Shown here one piece after another: positions 7,668-15,591 of a DNA stretch of 26,556 nucleotides. Source of the stretch: Lewinellaceae bacterium (GTDB taxonomy: Bacteria > Bacteroidota > Bacteroidia > Chitinophagales > Saprospiraceae); the NCBI GenBank assembly GCA_016713985.1, contig JADJOD010000046.1:1-26556 (forward strand), in the 5' to 3' direction. Position 1 is the stretch's first letter, and each line of letters begins with the position of its first letter. Below the pieces are notes generated by a model. The model searched no databases. It was given only the letters and a program-made list of their open reading frames with translations, and had not been told where the DNA came from. A program made the translations under genes and the position numbers.

Positions 7668-8456
7668 ATGAGAAAGAACCACGAAATTGACTACAAAATT
7701 CATGGCGAAGAGATGCAGTGTGTTGAAATTGAACTGGACCCGCAGGAAACCGTGATCGCCGAATCCGGCAGTTTTATGTTTATGGACGAAGGTATTGAAA
7801 TGGCTACCGTATTCGGCGACGGCAGCGGACGCGCGGAAGGTTTTTTTGGCAAACTGATGGATGCCGGCAAACGGCTGCTGACGGGCGAAAGCCTGTTTAT
7901 CACAACCTATACAAATATTGCGGCGGGCCAAAAGCAACGCGCAACCTTCGCGGCGCCTTATGCCGGCAAAATTGTACCGCTCGACCTGAGCCAGTTGGGC
8001 GGCAAAGTGGTCTGTCAGAAAGACTCCTTTCTATGCGCCGCAAAAGGAGTGCAGATCGGTATAGAGTTCCAGCGCAAACTGGGCACCGGACTGTTTGGCG
8101 GCGAGGGTTTTATCATGCAAAAATTAGAAGGCGACGGAATGGCATTTGTACATGCCGGCGGATACATCATCGAACGTGAACTTGCCGTAGGAGAAACCCT
8201 GCGGGTTGACACGGGGTGTATCGTGGCTTTTACCCACCGGATTGATTACGACATTCAGTTTATCAAAGGCATCAAAAACATGGTATTCGGCGGCGAGGGT
8301 CTGTTTTTCGCCGTTTTACGCGGACCGGGCAAAGTCTGGTTACAATCACTTCCCGTCAGCCGCCTGGCCGCCCGTATTCTGCAATATGGCGCTCATCCCG
8401 GCAAAGACGAAGGCAGCGTGCTCGGCGGACTGGGCAGGATGCTGGACGGGAATTGA
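7668..8456 (+). CDS. TIGR00266/AIM24 family protein
   Basis: A 262-residue protein of the TIGR00266 (AIM24-like) family, a beta-sandwich of unknown biochemical role that is widespread in bacteria. Recognisable blocks are VEIELDPQETVIAESGSFMFMD near the N-terminus, GESLFITTYTN, GGEGFIMQKLEGDGMAFVHAGG and the late GGEGLFFAVLRGPGKVWLQS. All are Gly-rich turns between strands and highly typical of the family. The start at 7668 gives MRKNHEIDYKIHGEEMQ, a normal N-terminus; the frame remains open upstream but that part overlaps the previous gene and lacks similarity. The IS element begins 64 bases after the stop. Confidence 0.85.
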   Translation: MRKNHEIDYKIHGEEMQCVEIELDPQETVIAESGSFMFMDEGIEMATVFGDGSGRAEGFFGKLMDAGKRLLTGESLFITTYTNIAAGQKQRATFAAPYAGKIVPLDLSQLGGKVVCQKDSFLCAAKGVQIGIEFQRKLGTGLFGGEGFIMQKLEGDGMAFVHAGGYIIERELAVGETLRVDTGCIVAFTHRIDYDIQFIKGIKNMVFGGEGLFFAVLRGPGKVWLQSLPVSRLAARILQYGAHPGKDEGSVLGGLGRMLDGN

Positions 8457-8520
8457 GGTTATGGCATGAATGCCCCAAAGGACGGGTAGGAATCGCAAGC
8501 CATAATTTGCGCCAAATCAT

Positions 8521-8589
8521 GTTTCGTTATTTTCGGGCAGACCTTCCAAGTTTTGGGAAACCTATGGTATGTACACAAGTTCATTGACA
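8521..8589 (+). repeat. Left terminal inverted repeat of the IS4-family element
   Basis: It begins GTTTCGTTATTTTCGGGC and ends CAAGTTCATTGACA. It matches the reverse complement of 10000-10067 except for a short central stretch (about 8558-8562) with several mismatches and one extra base. Confidence 0.88.
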
Positions 8590-9978
8590 TCAAGGCGATA
8601 AGATTGCAGGGGCGTAATTGGCGAGGGATTGAAGTTTTTGAAGTCCAATTTTCATAGTTATGGGGCCTGGGGGTTTTTGTGAAGCCAAACCTTTCCACCC
8701 ACCTAATCTGGCAATAACCCAAGCGGCAAAGGCCAGAGAGTCAGGCGGGTGGGGATTTTTCTGTTTTTCGGTGTTTCCTTCCAAAGTTGGGCTCAGATGG
8801 CGAATCAAGTTGATTTCAAGTTGGCTGAAAGCATCTGACATGGGTTGGTTGGTTTGTCCGCTACGGGCTTGGACAATTTGCATGACCTGTACTGCGGTAA
8901 GCAGGGCCAAGGTTGCTAAATTGGCCATCCGCTCATAAGTTTCTACTTCGGAGTTTTCGATGTCCAGACCTTTTGACTTGAGGGTTCGGAACACCTGCTC
9001 GATGGTCCACCGCGAGCAGTACCATTGAATAACCTGGCGGGCTTGGTCAGCACTATCAATGGTGTGAGTGGTGAGCAACACCCAGTGAACGGGCGTTTCG
9101 TTGTTCACCACACTTTGAGGTGTTTCCTTCACTTCCACCACAGATATCTGCAAACCGGCGGGGAGATGCTTTACCACACCGGATTTTGGACGGGCAAGGG
9201 TCATTTTGCCCCATTTTACTTCTAATTCTGCAGTATGTGCGCTGCGCTTGTCTGTTTTAGGCAACGACAGCGAATACCGATGCTGAACGCTCCAAGTTGA
9301 TAACTCTTCACAGAGTTTGTAACCACTTTTTGTATGATTCAGGTGCCGATCATCGCTTTGTCGAATGATAAAACCCACCTGAGCGGCAACAAATCCACAC
9401 ATTGCCTCATAAATATCTGCCTCGCGGTCGGCAACTACCGTGTGCTGCGTAGCCAGGTGGCAGGTATTGACTGATTCCATTGCTGTTTGAAGCCATCGGG
9501 CCCTATCCTTTTCGCAGAACGGTACGTACTGCAACTTGCGGTGACGGTACGCAGGGTCTGACATAGGATCAGTTGGATCATATTCTTTACGTTTCCAAAA
9601 ATGTACCGCGCCCAAGCCCAAACAGCCCCCGTTGGCAGCATTTAATGCTATAACCGGGTGCATAAAGAAGCCCTGCTCCTTCCCACACCCTACTTTACCC
9701 AAGCCCCGGCACATGGGGTTCATCCCAAATGACAACTCGCTACTGTCTTCAATATGCAGCACATGGTGGCCTGTGCAGGCCAGGGCCGTTCGTTCTGTGT
9801 GCATTTGAACTATTTTTGTAGGTGTAACCTTAGCATTGCGCAAAAATCGTCCAAAAGAAAACTCCTCGTTGTAATTCTGTGAAAATTGGCGAATAACTGT
9901 GCTACAGCGGGCTACCATGCGCTCACAAAGGAGCGCTTCAAGACGGTCAAGGCGAGTATCTCCAAATATTGATTTCAT
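8590..9978 (-). CDS. IS4-family DDE transposase
   Basis: A complete 462-residue transposase. The DDE triad is visible: first Asp in HIEDSSELSF (about residue 98), second Asp in VVADREADIYE, and the Glu in the Y-(2)-R-(3)-E-(6)-K signature YCSRWTIEQVFRTLK. This signature and the RNase-H core with a beta-strand insertion define the IS4 family; the READIYE block is like the IS50/Tn5 branch. The N-terminal region (DTRLDRLEALLCERM) resembles the DNA-binding domain of that branch. The frame is intact and ends exactly at the inner edge of the left inverted repeat, so the copy may still be active. Confidence 0.93.
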   Translation of the reverse strand: MKSIFGDTRLDRLEALLCERMVARCSTVIRQFSQNYNEEFSFGRFLRNAKVTPTKIVQMHTERTALACTGHHVLHIEDSSELSFGMNPMCRGLGKVGCGKEQGFFMHPVIALNAANGGCLGLGAVHFWKRKEYDPTDPMSDPAYRHRKLQYVPFCEKDRARWLQTAMESVNTCHLATQHTVVADREADIYEAMCGFVAAQVGFIIRQSDDRHLNHTKSGYKLCEELSTWSVQHRYSLSLPKTDKRSAHTAELEVKWGKMTLARPKSGVVKHLPAGLQISVVEVKETPQSVVNNETPVHWVLLTTHTIDSADQARQVIQWYCSRWTIEQVFRTLKSKGLDIENSEVETYERMANLATLALLTAVQVMQIVQARSGQTNQPMSDAFSQLEINLIRHLSPTLEGNTEKQKNPHPPDSLAFAAWVIARLGGWKGLASQKPPGPITMKIGLQKLQSLANYAPAILSP

Positions 9979-9999
9979 CCCACAATCTTAATACAGCCT

Positions 10000-10067
10000 T
10001 GTCAATGAACTTGTGTACATACCATAGGTCTCGAAGACTTGGAAGGTCTGCCCGAAAATAACGAAAC
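10000..10067 (-). repeat. Right terminal inverted repeat of the IS4-family element
   Basis: The reverse complement begins GTTTCGTTATTTTCGGGC, identical to the left end. The centre reads GTCTTCGAGACC where the left repeat reads GTTTTGGGAAACC on the same orientation. It lies 21 bases upstream of the transposase start and 48 bases from the SIR2-SLOG stop. Confidence 0.88.
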
Positions 10068-10115
10068 GATCTATGGTTTTATAAGAACTGAGTTTATGAT
10101 ACGCCCCCTTGATTT

Positions 10116-13100
10116 CTAAGTGTACTGCGGTTTGTCCGGCACAGTCTGGAATTCTTCGATGATTGCCATAACACTTCGCAACAAACTGTCCTTGATTCTT
10201 TGATGCTCCATAACAGCTTCCCGCGGCAGGTATTGAATGGCGGCTAAGCCGTCCGTAAAGTACAGGTTGTGGAAATCCTGCATTAATTTCAAACGCCTGG
10301 AGTCCCTGAGGTTCCGCCCCTCAAGCAAAAGTTCAAACCGAAAGCGTTCGAATTCCCAGATTTTTTTTGCCATTCCTTCGAAAAAAGCGATTGGAATAAC
10401 CACTGTTGGCGAGCGGTATGGCTCACTTTTAAAACTGTTGTTTTCCCGGCCGTCGATTTCAAAAATTTCTTTGGTTAATGCTACCAGCTCGTGATATCGC
10501 GGTCTGGAATCTTCCACAAATTTTGACAGTTTATTGCCCCATAATCTTTTGACTAATGACTCAGCGGCCTGTTTTTCGCGGGTTAATTTTTCTTCGATGA
10601 AATCACTTTCTATCCGGTGTAAGCCAACTTTGATATCGGCGATGACATCCAGCAATTTATACAGTTGTATTCTGTAAATCAGGAGGTATTTTCTTGAATA
10701 AATTGGAGATTTTCCAGGCGTCCCATCGCGATTATCCATGATTAATTCTCCGATAGAATCGTATAAACCGGAATAAAATGCGCTTAATTGATCGTTAATC
10801 TTCCTGTCCGATGATTTTTGCTTTGTCAGATTCTGTTCCAACACATTCAGCTGCGATTTGGCGCTTTGATATTTCTCCAGTGCAGACGGATCAATAAATC
10901 GCTCCAGCGCATCCGTTTCTTTGTTTTCTGCACAGTCTAAAAACGACAAATCTTTGCTGTACTGGATAAGGAACAACCGCAGCCTGAACCGGATTTCTTC
11001 ATCAGTTGGATTGGCCTTGTCCATTAAATCCTGAAACCGGAGCTGGATATTGGTGACATTTTTGACCCGGTTGCATAACGTTTGAAAATAATGATCGATT
11101 CCGCGCATTTCCCAGGGCAGGTTTTTGCCATTTTCCTGTTGGCTACCGGTGAACAATACTTTTTTTACCAAAGCGATAAACATATTTTCATAGTCCCGAA
11201 AAAGGTTTTTTAAGGTTTCTTCCGATTCCATGTATGGTTGACAAGGATCCTCTTTCCGGGCCATGTCACTCCATGCAGAAAGTAGCCTTTTGGTATAGGC
11301 GATTTCGACTGAAGTGAATCCGCTGGATAGTTTATATATGATGTCATATTTGCGGTCTGATGCCAATAATGCATTGGTTGCTTCCAGAATTTTTAAGATT
11401 CGTTCTTTTCTGCGTTTCGGCCCAAATCCGTCCATCTTTTCCCGAAGGAAACCCCAGGTTTCTTTTATTTCGGAATACAACAATTCATTGGAGGAGGTTT
11501 TATGCAGTCCCGATGCCGGGCGTTTGGGGGACTGGACGACTTCCAGGTGGTCGAACTGTTCATAAAGCATTTCAGCCCGTTCCAGGATCAAATCGGAAAG
11601 CCGTTTGGTTATGTTCTGCAACTTCGAGTTGAGCACATCCCCCAAAGTTGTATCAGCACTTTGGTAATAGGACATAAAAACGGCGATATCGACCTTGGAC
11701 TTTTCCAGCCTTCTCATCACCAGTTTCCATTCTTCATTAAAAAGCACCCTGAATATTCCGATCAGCTCATGGTATTTGTAGTAAATTATTTTGGATTGCT
11801 CCTGAAGTAAGGTCGAAAGTTTGCGCTCGATCCACTTTTTTCTGGCAAAATCATCCCTACTGTCGCTGGCAATTGCCTTACGGATAATTGCCTCATCCAG
11901 TTTATAGTCAAATTTTTCGCTGTAACTTATGTTGAATACCTTGTTGATACTGTTGATGGATTTCCGTTGTTTGCCGTTCAATACACTACTCAAACCTCGT
12001 GCAATATTGTATTCTTCAAAAGTGCCGCTTTTGATATCGGATGCGTAAGTGGATCCCCGGGTAATAATCATAAAGCCGCAGGCGCCAAGCATGCCCGACC
12101 GGTAAAACGCACTGCTGAAATCCTTGAGGTCCCGGCGGATGGGCAAAGGGATAACTTTGACGCGGTTGTGAATTTCGTAATAATCGGTTTGTTTGGAAAG
12201 GAACATTTTGGTAGCACCAGCCACTACATTGTCGCAAATGCCTTCGCCATACCCGGAATAAATGTCTTTGCCTTTTTCCATTAATTGCTGGCCGAGGTCG
12301 TGTAAAAAGGCTTCAAGAATACTTCTTCCGTCTTTGTACCAATACTCATCTTTAATCAACCGGGTTCGGTTCTGTATCTTTTTAAGGTGCAACGAATCAT
12401 AAATATTTTCCCTGACCTTTTTCATGTTGATATTCTCGTAATCTGCCTTTTTGTAATCCGGGTCAAGTTTAATAAACGGGGTTATTGGGAATTCATAAGC
12501 CTGCGGGTCGCTGGCCCGACTTAAAGTATTGATTTTGAGACTCCCGCCAATGTACACATGATTTCTGAGCGACATTTTTTCAATGTCCTTCAGCAATATG
12601 GGTATCTCCGAGTGGTCCTGGACCGGCAACACCCGGATATTAAATTTAGCCAGGTCATTCATTACGACTTCGAACTGGTAAGTAGCCGCTTCATCCCGGG
12701 AAGGCGGAGCAATCAGTACTGCAAAATGCTGGCGCGCGTTGGATGAAAAATTTGCAAAAAGTCGCCCGATGATCATTCTCAGGTTATCGTCCTGGAAACC
12801 GAAGCCAAGGAACAGGAAAGTTTCTTCCGCCAGAGCCGAAAAAAAGGCGCTGTTCATAACTTCATACTTTCTGTAATAGGTATAAATGTCGGTTTTGGTG
12901 ACAATCGCATCGTTAATATTACTGATACACCCGTGGATTTTGTACAATTTGACGTCCTCGACCAGCGATTGTGGGAAATCGGCATCCTTACTCAGTACGG
13001 TAACTTTTTTGCCCTGTTCCCGCATGGACTTTTCGATCAGCATATCCCAGTTTGTCGTCCATATTCTGGATAAGGGCAGGCGGGCGATGATTTTGTGGTT

Positions 13101-13409
13101 GCCGGAAAGGTGATAGACATCCTCGGATTGGGGGATATTGTTCAGCAACAGGTTGTTGAGCGGAACACGACTACCCATGTACTGAACGTATTTATCGGCA
13201 ATATCGTAGTAGTCGTTGTTGTCTTCGCCGATTTCCTTGCCGTAAATGGTTTTGAATGGCTCCGCCATCAGGGTTTTCCAGGACGGCAGGCCACACGAGG
13301 CCGACAACCCGGAACCGATAAACATCGAAGCGTTATCACTTCGCATTAGCCGGACGAACTCTGAAATTACTTCACGACGGTCCGCTTGTCCGTTGTAGAT
13401 TTTTTTCAT
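10116..13409 (-). CDS. SIR2-SLOG-helical protein, candidate antiphage NADase
   Basis: A 1097-residue protein. Residues of about 10-275 are a SIR2-like domain: FIGSGLSASCGLPSW (30-44) for nucleotide binding, TTNWD with N120, KIHG with H159, and FLFLGFGFQDDNLR (198-211). N120 and H159 correspond to the residues needed for NAD hydrolysis in defence sirtuins. Residues of about 284-480 match a SLOG sensor: strand HVYIGGSLK (284-292), LGQQLMEKG then IYSGYGEGI (383-391), and the LOG-type SGTFEEYNIA (461-470). This order is that of Thoeris ThsA. Residues of about 515-1097 are charged and helical with coiled-coil stretches; I recognise no family there. No TIR-domain partner is present. The gene is more AT-rich than its neighbours and sits beside an IS, suggesting transfer. 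The expected role, NAD depletion on infection, is inferred. Confidence 0.8.
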   Translation of the reverse strand: MKKIYNGQADRREVISEFVRLMRSDNASMFIGSGLSASCGLPSWKTLMAEPFKTIYGKEIGEDNNDYYDIADKYVQYMGSRVPLNNLLLNNIPQSEDVYHLSGNHKIIARLPLSRIWTTNWDMLIEKSMREQGKKVTVLSKDADFPQSLVEDVKLYKIHGCISNINDAIVTKTDIYTYYRKYEVMNSAFFSALAEETFLFLGFGFQDDNLRMIIGRLFANFSSNARQHFAVLIAPPSRDEAATYQFEVVMNDLAKFNIRVLPVQDHSEIPILLKDIEKMSLRNHVYIGGSLKINTLSRASDPQAYEFPITPFIKLDPDYKKADYENINMKKVRENIYDSLHLKKIQNRTRLIKDEYWYKDGRSILEAFLHDLGQQLMEKGKDIYSGYGEGICDNVVAGATKMFLSKQTDYYEIHNRVKVIPLPIRRDLKDFSSAFYRSGMLGACGFMIITRGSTYASDIKSGTFEEYNIARGLSSVLNGKQRKSINSINKVFNISYSEKFDYKLDEAIIRKAIASDSRDDFARKKWIERKLSTLLQEQSKIIYYKYHELIGIFRVLFNEEWKLVMRRLEKSKVDIAVFMSYYQSADTTLGDVLNSKLQNITKRLSDLILERAEMLYEQFDHLEVVQSPKRPASGLHKTSSNELLYSEIKETWGFLREKMDGFGPKRRKERILKILEATNALLASDRKYDIIYKLSSGFTSVEIAYTKRLLSAWSDMARKEDPCQPYMESEETLKNLFRDYENMFIALVKKVLFTGSQQENGKNLPWEMRGIDHYFQTLCNRVKNVTNIQLRFQDLMDKANPTDEEIRFRLRLFLIQYSKDLSFLDCAENKETDALERFIDPSALEKYQSAKSQLNVLEQNLTKQKSSDRKINDQLSAFYSGLYDSIGELIMDNRDGTPGKSPIYSRKYLLIYRIQLYKLLDVIADIKVGLHRIESDFIEEKLTREKQAAESLVKRLWGNKLSKFVEDSRPRYHELVALTKEIFEIDGRENNSFKSEPYRSPTVVIPIAFFEGMAKKIWEFERFRFELLLEGRNLRDSRRLKLMQDFHNLYFTDGLAAIQYLPREAVMEHQRIKDSLLRSVMAIIEEFQTVPDKPQYT

Positions 13410-13641
13410 GACAGGTATATTTAAAAAACAGGATATTTTAATCTAATATATACAAGGCCACGACGGGTAAACCCGATTCGGGCACAAATTCCCGTATCCT
13501 TAACTTTTTCCAGGCAGGAAAGCCCCCGTACACACGGGCGGCAGGTAGCGCGTCTAATTAAAACAAAAAACTATTGTTACAACGGAATTAAAAACAAATT
13601 GTTGTTTGTGCTGATATTTTATTTACAATTAAAAAAATCGT
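13410..13641. other. AT-rich intergenic region upstream of the SIR2-SLOG gene
   Basis: This 232-base stretch must hold the promoter of the SIR2-SLOG gene and the 3' end signal of the minus-strand gene to its right. I find no match to TAnnTTTG on the minus strand. A 5-bp GC hairpin (CCCGT/ACGGG, 13525-13538) and a weak ACAAA/TTTGT hairpin near 13590-13610 are present. No further gene is visible. Confidence 0.5.
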
Positions 13642-14595
13642 TTACGTCGGCTTTTTCCCTCCTTTCAAAAAGCCCTGGATGGATTTCAACGCATCCCATT
13701 GATCGTTGGCGGCCAGGTTGGCCTGGGAAGGCCAGGTGCCCGGGTCGTGCATGGCAAGTTGCGGACCCGCTTCGGACAAAATTTCTTTCAGGCGCGCAAC
13801 ATCCGTTTCTGCCAGTTGGCGATAGGTTTTGACGCCGTATTGGTACAATAATTCCTGAATTTTCGGGCCGATGCCTTCCACAACGGTCAGATCGTCTTTT
13901 TCACTTCCGGCAAGTACAACGGCTACGGGCGCCTCCACTACAGGTATTACGGTCTCAGCTGCGGGTGGCGGCGGAGCGGGTTCTTCGGCTTGGGGTATCG
14001 TGACCGGAGGCGCGGGGTCAACCGGTATTTCGGCATGGGGTTCTCCGGAATCAGCTACAAGCACCGTTGTTTGAGTTTCCGTAGATTCGGCGGCGGGTGT
14101 TGTTTCCGCCAGGTTTTCTCCCGGGGTGTCGGCGGGAGCGGCAACGGGAGTTTCGGCCGGGATGTTGATTTCGAGCGGGATGGTTTCCGGGGTGGGGGTT
14201 TCGGGCTGAAAGGAAAGGCCCAGTTCGGTTTCGAGTTGGCGATTTCTCGCCTGGGTTTCGGTCAGGTCTTCTCCCGTTTCCATCAATTGGTCGCGGAAAA
14301 TTTTGTTTTCCCCGGTAAGTTTGTCCACCTGCGAACGGAGGTTATTGTTGTCGGCTTCCGAAACCGCCAGTCTGGTTTTCAGGCCGTTGAGTTCGGCCGT
14401 CACCGAGTTGAGTGTTGCCGTCAGGCTTTCCAGGTCGAAGCGTAATTTGTCGGCGGTTTGTTTATACCGGTTCCATAATATCCAGCCGAGCCAGACGCCG
14501 AGCAGGAAAGCCACGACAAGCATGAAGAGGATTTCGAAGGTGTAGGTGGATGCGGCGCCGGCGCCGGGACCCTGGGTAATGTTTTCTTCAAACAT
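13642..14595 (-). CDS. Membrane-anchored coiled-coil protein with C-terminal helix-hairpin-helix domain
   Basis: A 317-residue protein with four visible parts. A single membrane helix lies at about 19-41 (FEILFMLVVAFLLGVWLGWILW). A coiled coil follows at about 45-125, with leucine/asparagine heptads from YKQTADKLRF to ARNRQLETEL. A Pro/Glu/Ala-rich linker runs from about 130 to 230. The C-terminal region, DDLTVVEGIGPKIQELLYQYGVKTY and onward, is a helix-hairpin-helix fold of the kind found in DUF4332-like and ribosomal L21-associated proteins. The role is unknown: a non-cytoplasmic anchor plus spacer plus a small HhH module could bridge the envelope to another macromolecule. It follows an OmpA-like gene by 92 bp on the same strand, suggesting a shared envelope function. 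Confidence 0.75.
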   Translation of the reverse strand: MFEENITQGPGAGAASTYTFEILFMLVVAFLLGVWLGWILWNRYKQTADKLRFDLESLTATLNSVTAELNGLKTRLAVSEADNNNLRSQVDKLTGENKIFRDQLMETGEDLTETQARNRQLETELGLSFQPETPTPETIPLEINIPAETPVAAPADTPGENLAETTPAAESTETQTTVLVADSGEPHAEIPVDPAPPVTIPQAEEPAPPPPAAETVIPVVEAPVAVVLAGSEKDDLTVVEGIGPKIQELLYQYGVKTYRQLAETDVARLKEILSEAGPQLAMHDPGTWPSQANLAANDQWDALKSIQGFLKGGKKPT

Positions 14596-14687
14596 GATGA
14601 TTATATTTGGCTTGTTAGTATCTCCTGCACAAAGAGAGGCAGGGGTATGTTAAATGTTTGACGTTCAACGATTTTTGATTTTCAGGC

Positions 14688-15278
14688 TCACTGGTCCACA
14701 CGAATTTCGACACGCCGGTTCCGATACCTTCCCAAGGCGGTGTCATTGGTGGCTACCGGCTTGCTTTCGCCGAAAGACCGGCACTTGATCTGGGATTTTT
14801 TTACTCCTTTTTTGATCAGGATGTCGCGGATACCATTGGCTCGGCGCAAACCGTATTGATAGTTGGTTTTTGAATCGCTTACAAAATCGGTATGCCCGGT
14901 GATGGTTACGTGACCACCATCGGCAATGAGGTGTTGGGCCAGCCGGCCCAAATATTCGTCGATGGCGTCGTTATCTTCTTTTCGGGTGGAACTGTACGGA
15001 AAATGAATCACCACACGATCTTTCAGTTCTTCCATTTGTACTTTTTCTATGGAAGACGATGTGTTGGCGTTTTCCGCCGGTTTGTTTTTGTCGACCGGCT
15101 GGATTGCCTGGCTGGCTGCCGGCAGGGTATCGGGTTCGATGGCTGGGGCTTGCACGATGCCGGTGGTGGCAGGTTTCCGGTCGTCGTCGCAGGCGTTTTT
15201 TATACCGCAGACGTACCAGCGCCAGCAGATTCCACTCCAGGCGGCAAAAAGAATAAAAACAAGTGCCTTTGAGTTCAT
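14688..15278 (-). CDS. OmpA-family peptidoglycan-binding protein
   Basis: A 196-residue protein with an N-terminal hydrophobic signal/anchor (residues 4-19), a short linker of about 75 residues, and a C-terminal OmpA-like domain. The diagnostic blocks are VTITGHTDFVSDSK, NYQYGLRRANGIRDIL, IKCRSFGESKPVATN and the terminal RYRNRRVEIRV. The Asp of HTD and the first Arg of the RNRRVEI block correspond to the residues that hold diaminopimelate in this family. The protein should bind the cell wall from the periplasmic side. It is the first gene of a minus-strand pair with the coiled-coil/HhH gene and is divergent from the ABC exporter. Confidence 0.88.
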   Translation of the reverse strand: MNSKALVFILFAAWSGICWRWYVCGIKNACDDDRKPATTGIVQAPAIEPDTLPAASQAIQPVDKNKPAENANTSSSIEKVQMEELKDRVVIHFPYSSTRKEDNDAIDEYLGRLAQHLIADGGHVTITGHTDFVSDSKTNYQYGLRRANGIRDILIKKGVKKSQIKCRSFGESKPVATNDTALGRYRNRRVEIRVDQ

Positions 15279-15591
15279 ATTGTTTTTTGTTGAGTGTTGC
15301 AGTTGATACCTGCCGATTCAACGTAACTTGCCGGGATGATATTTTTTGCAAGCGGGGGATCGTCGGGATACCGGGGGCAATTATCGGCATGATTTTCAGG
15401 ATTTTGTAAAAAAAATATTAAAAAAATAACGGCGGCATCCCGACAGATGACATATAATCGTTGATAATTATTTGACTGTTTCTTAAATTTTTCAATTCCT
15501 CCGGTACGCCTCAAGCATCATGGGAACGTCAAAAAACTCGATTTTGACAAATTTTCTCCATGAATTCCGATCTGCTCCGGTAATTTGCGCC
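15279..15591. other. Divergent intergenic region between the OmpA-like gene and the ABC exporter
   Basis: These 313 bases separate two divergently transcribed genes and should hold both promoters. I find no full TAnnTTTG box on either strand; TAATTTG just before 15592 is one base short. A run of A/T near 15409-15428 and an imperfect CTTGC/GCAAG inverted repeat (about 15327-15352) are the only structures noted. No additional gene is supported. Confidence 0.5.

Larger units (their letters stand above)
8521..10067. mobile_element. IS4-family insertion sequence with long inverted repeats
   Basis: About 1547 bp, bounded by near-perfect inverted repeats (8521-8589 and 10000-10067) and carrying a single transposase gene on the minus strand that fills almost the whole interior. 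The transposase stop codon touches the inner edge of the left repeat. The ten bases outside each end (GCCAAATCAT and GATCTATGGT) do not form a convincing target duplication, so the element may be old, rearranged, or have slightly different true ends. It sits between the TIGR00266 gene and the SIR2-SLOG gene. Confidence 0.9.

Noticed and set aside
8511..10077. Target-site duplication around the IS
   Set aside because: The ten bases outside each inverted repeat (GCCAAATCAT and GATCTATGGT) do not match as direct repeats.
15520..15591. Longer N-terminus for the ABC exporter
   Set aside because: The extra 24 residues from ATG 15520 have no similarity to exporter N-termini and cover likely 5' leader; ATG 15592 starts a normal N-terminus.
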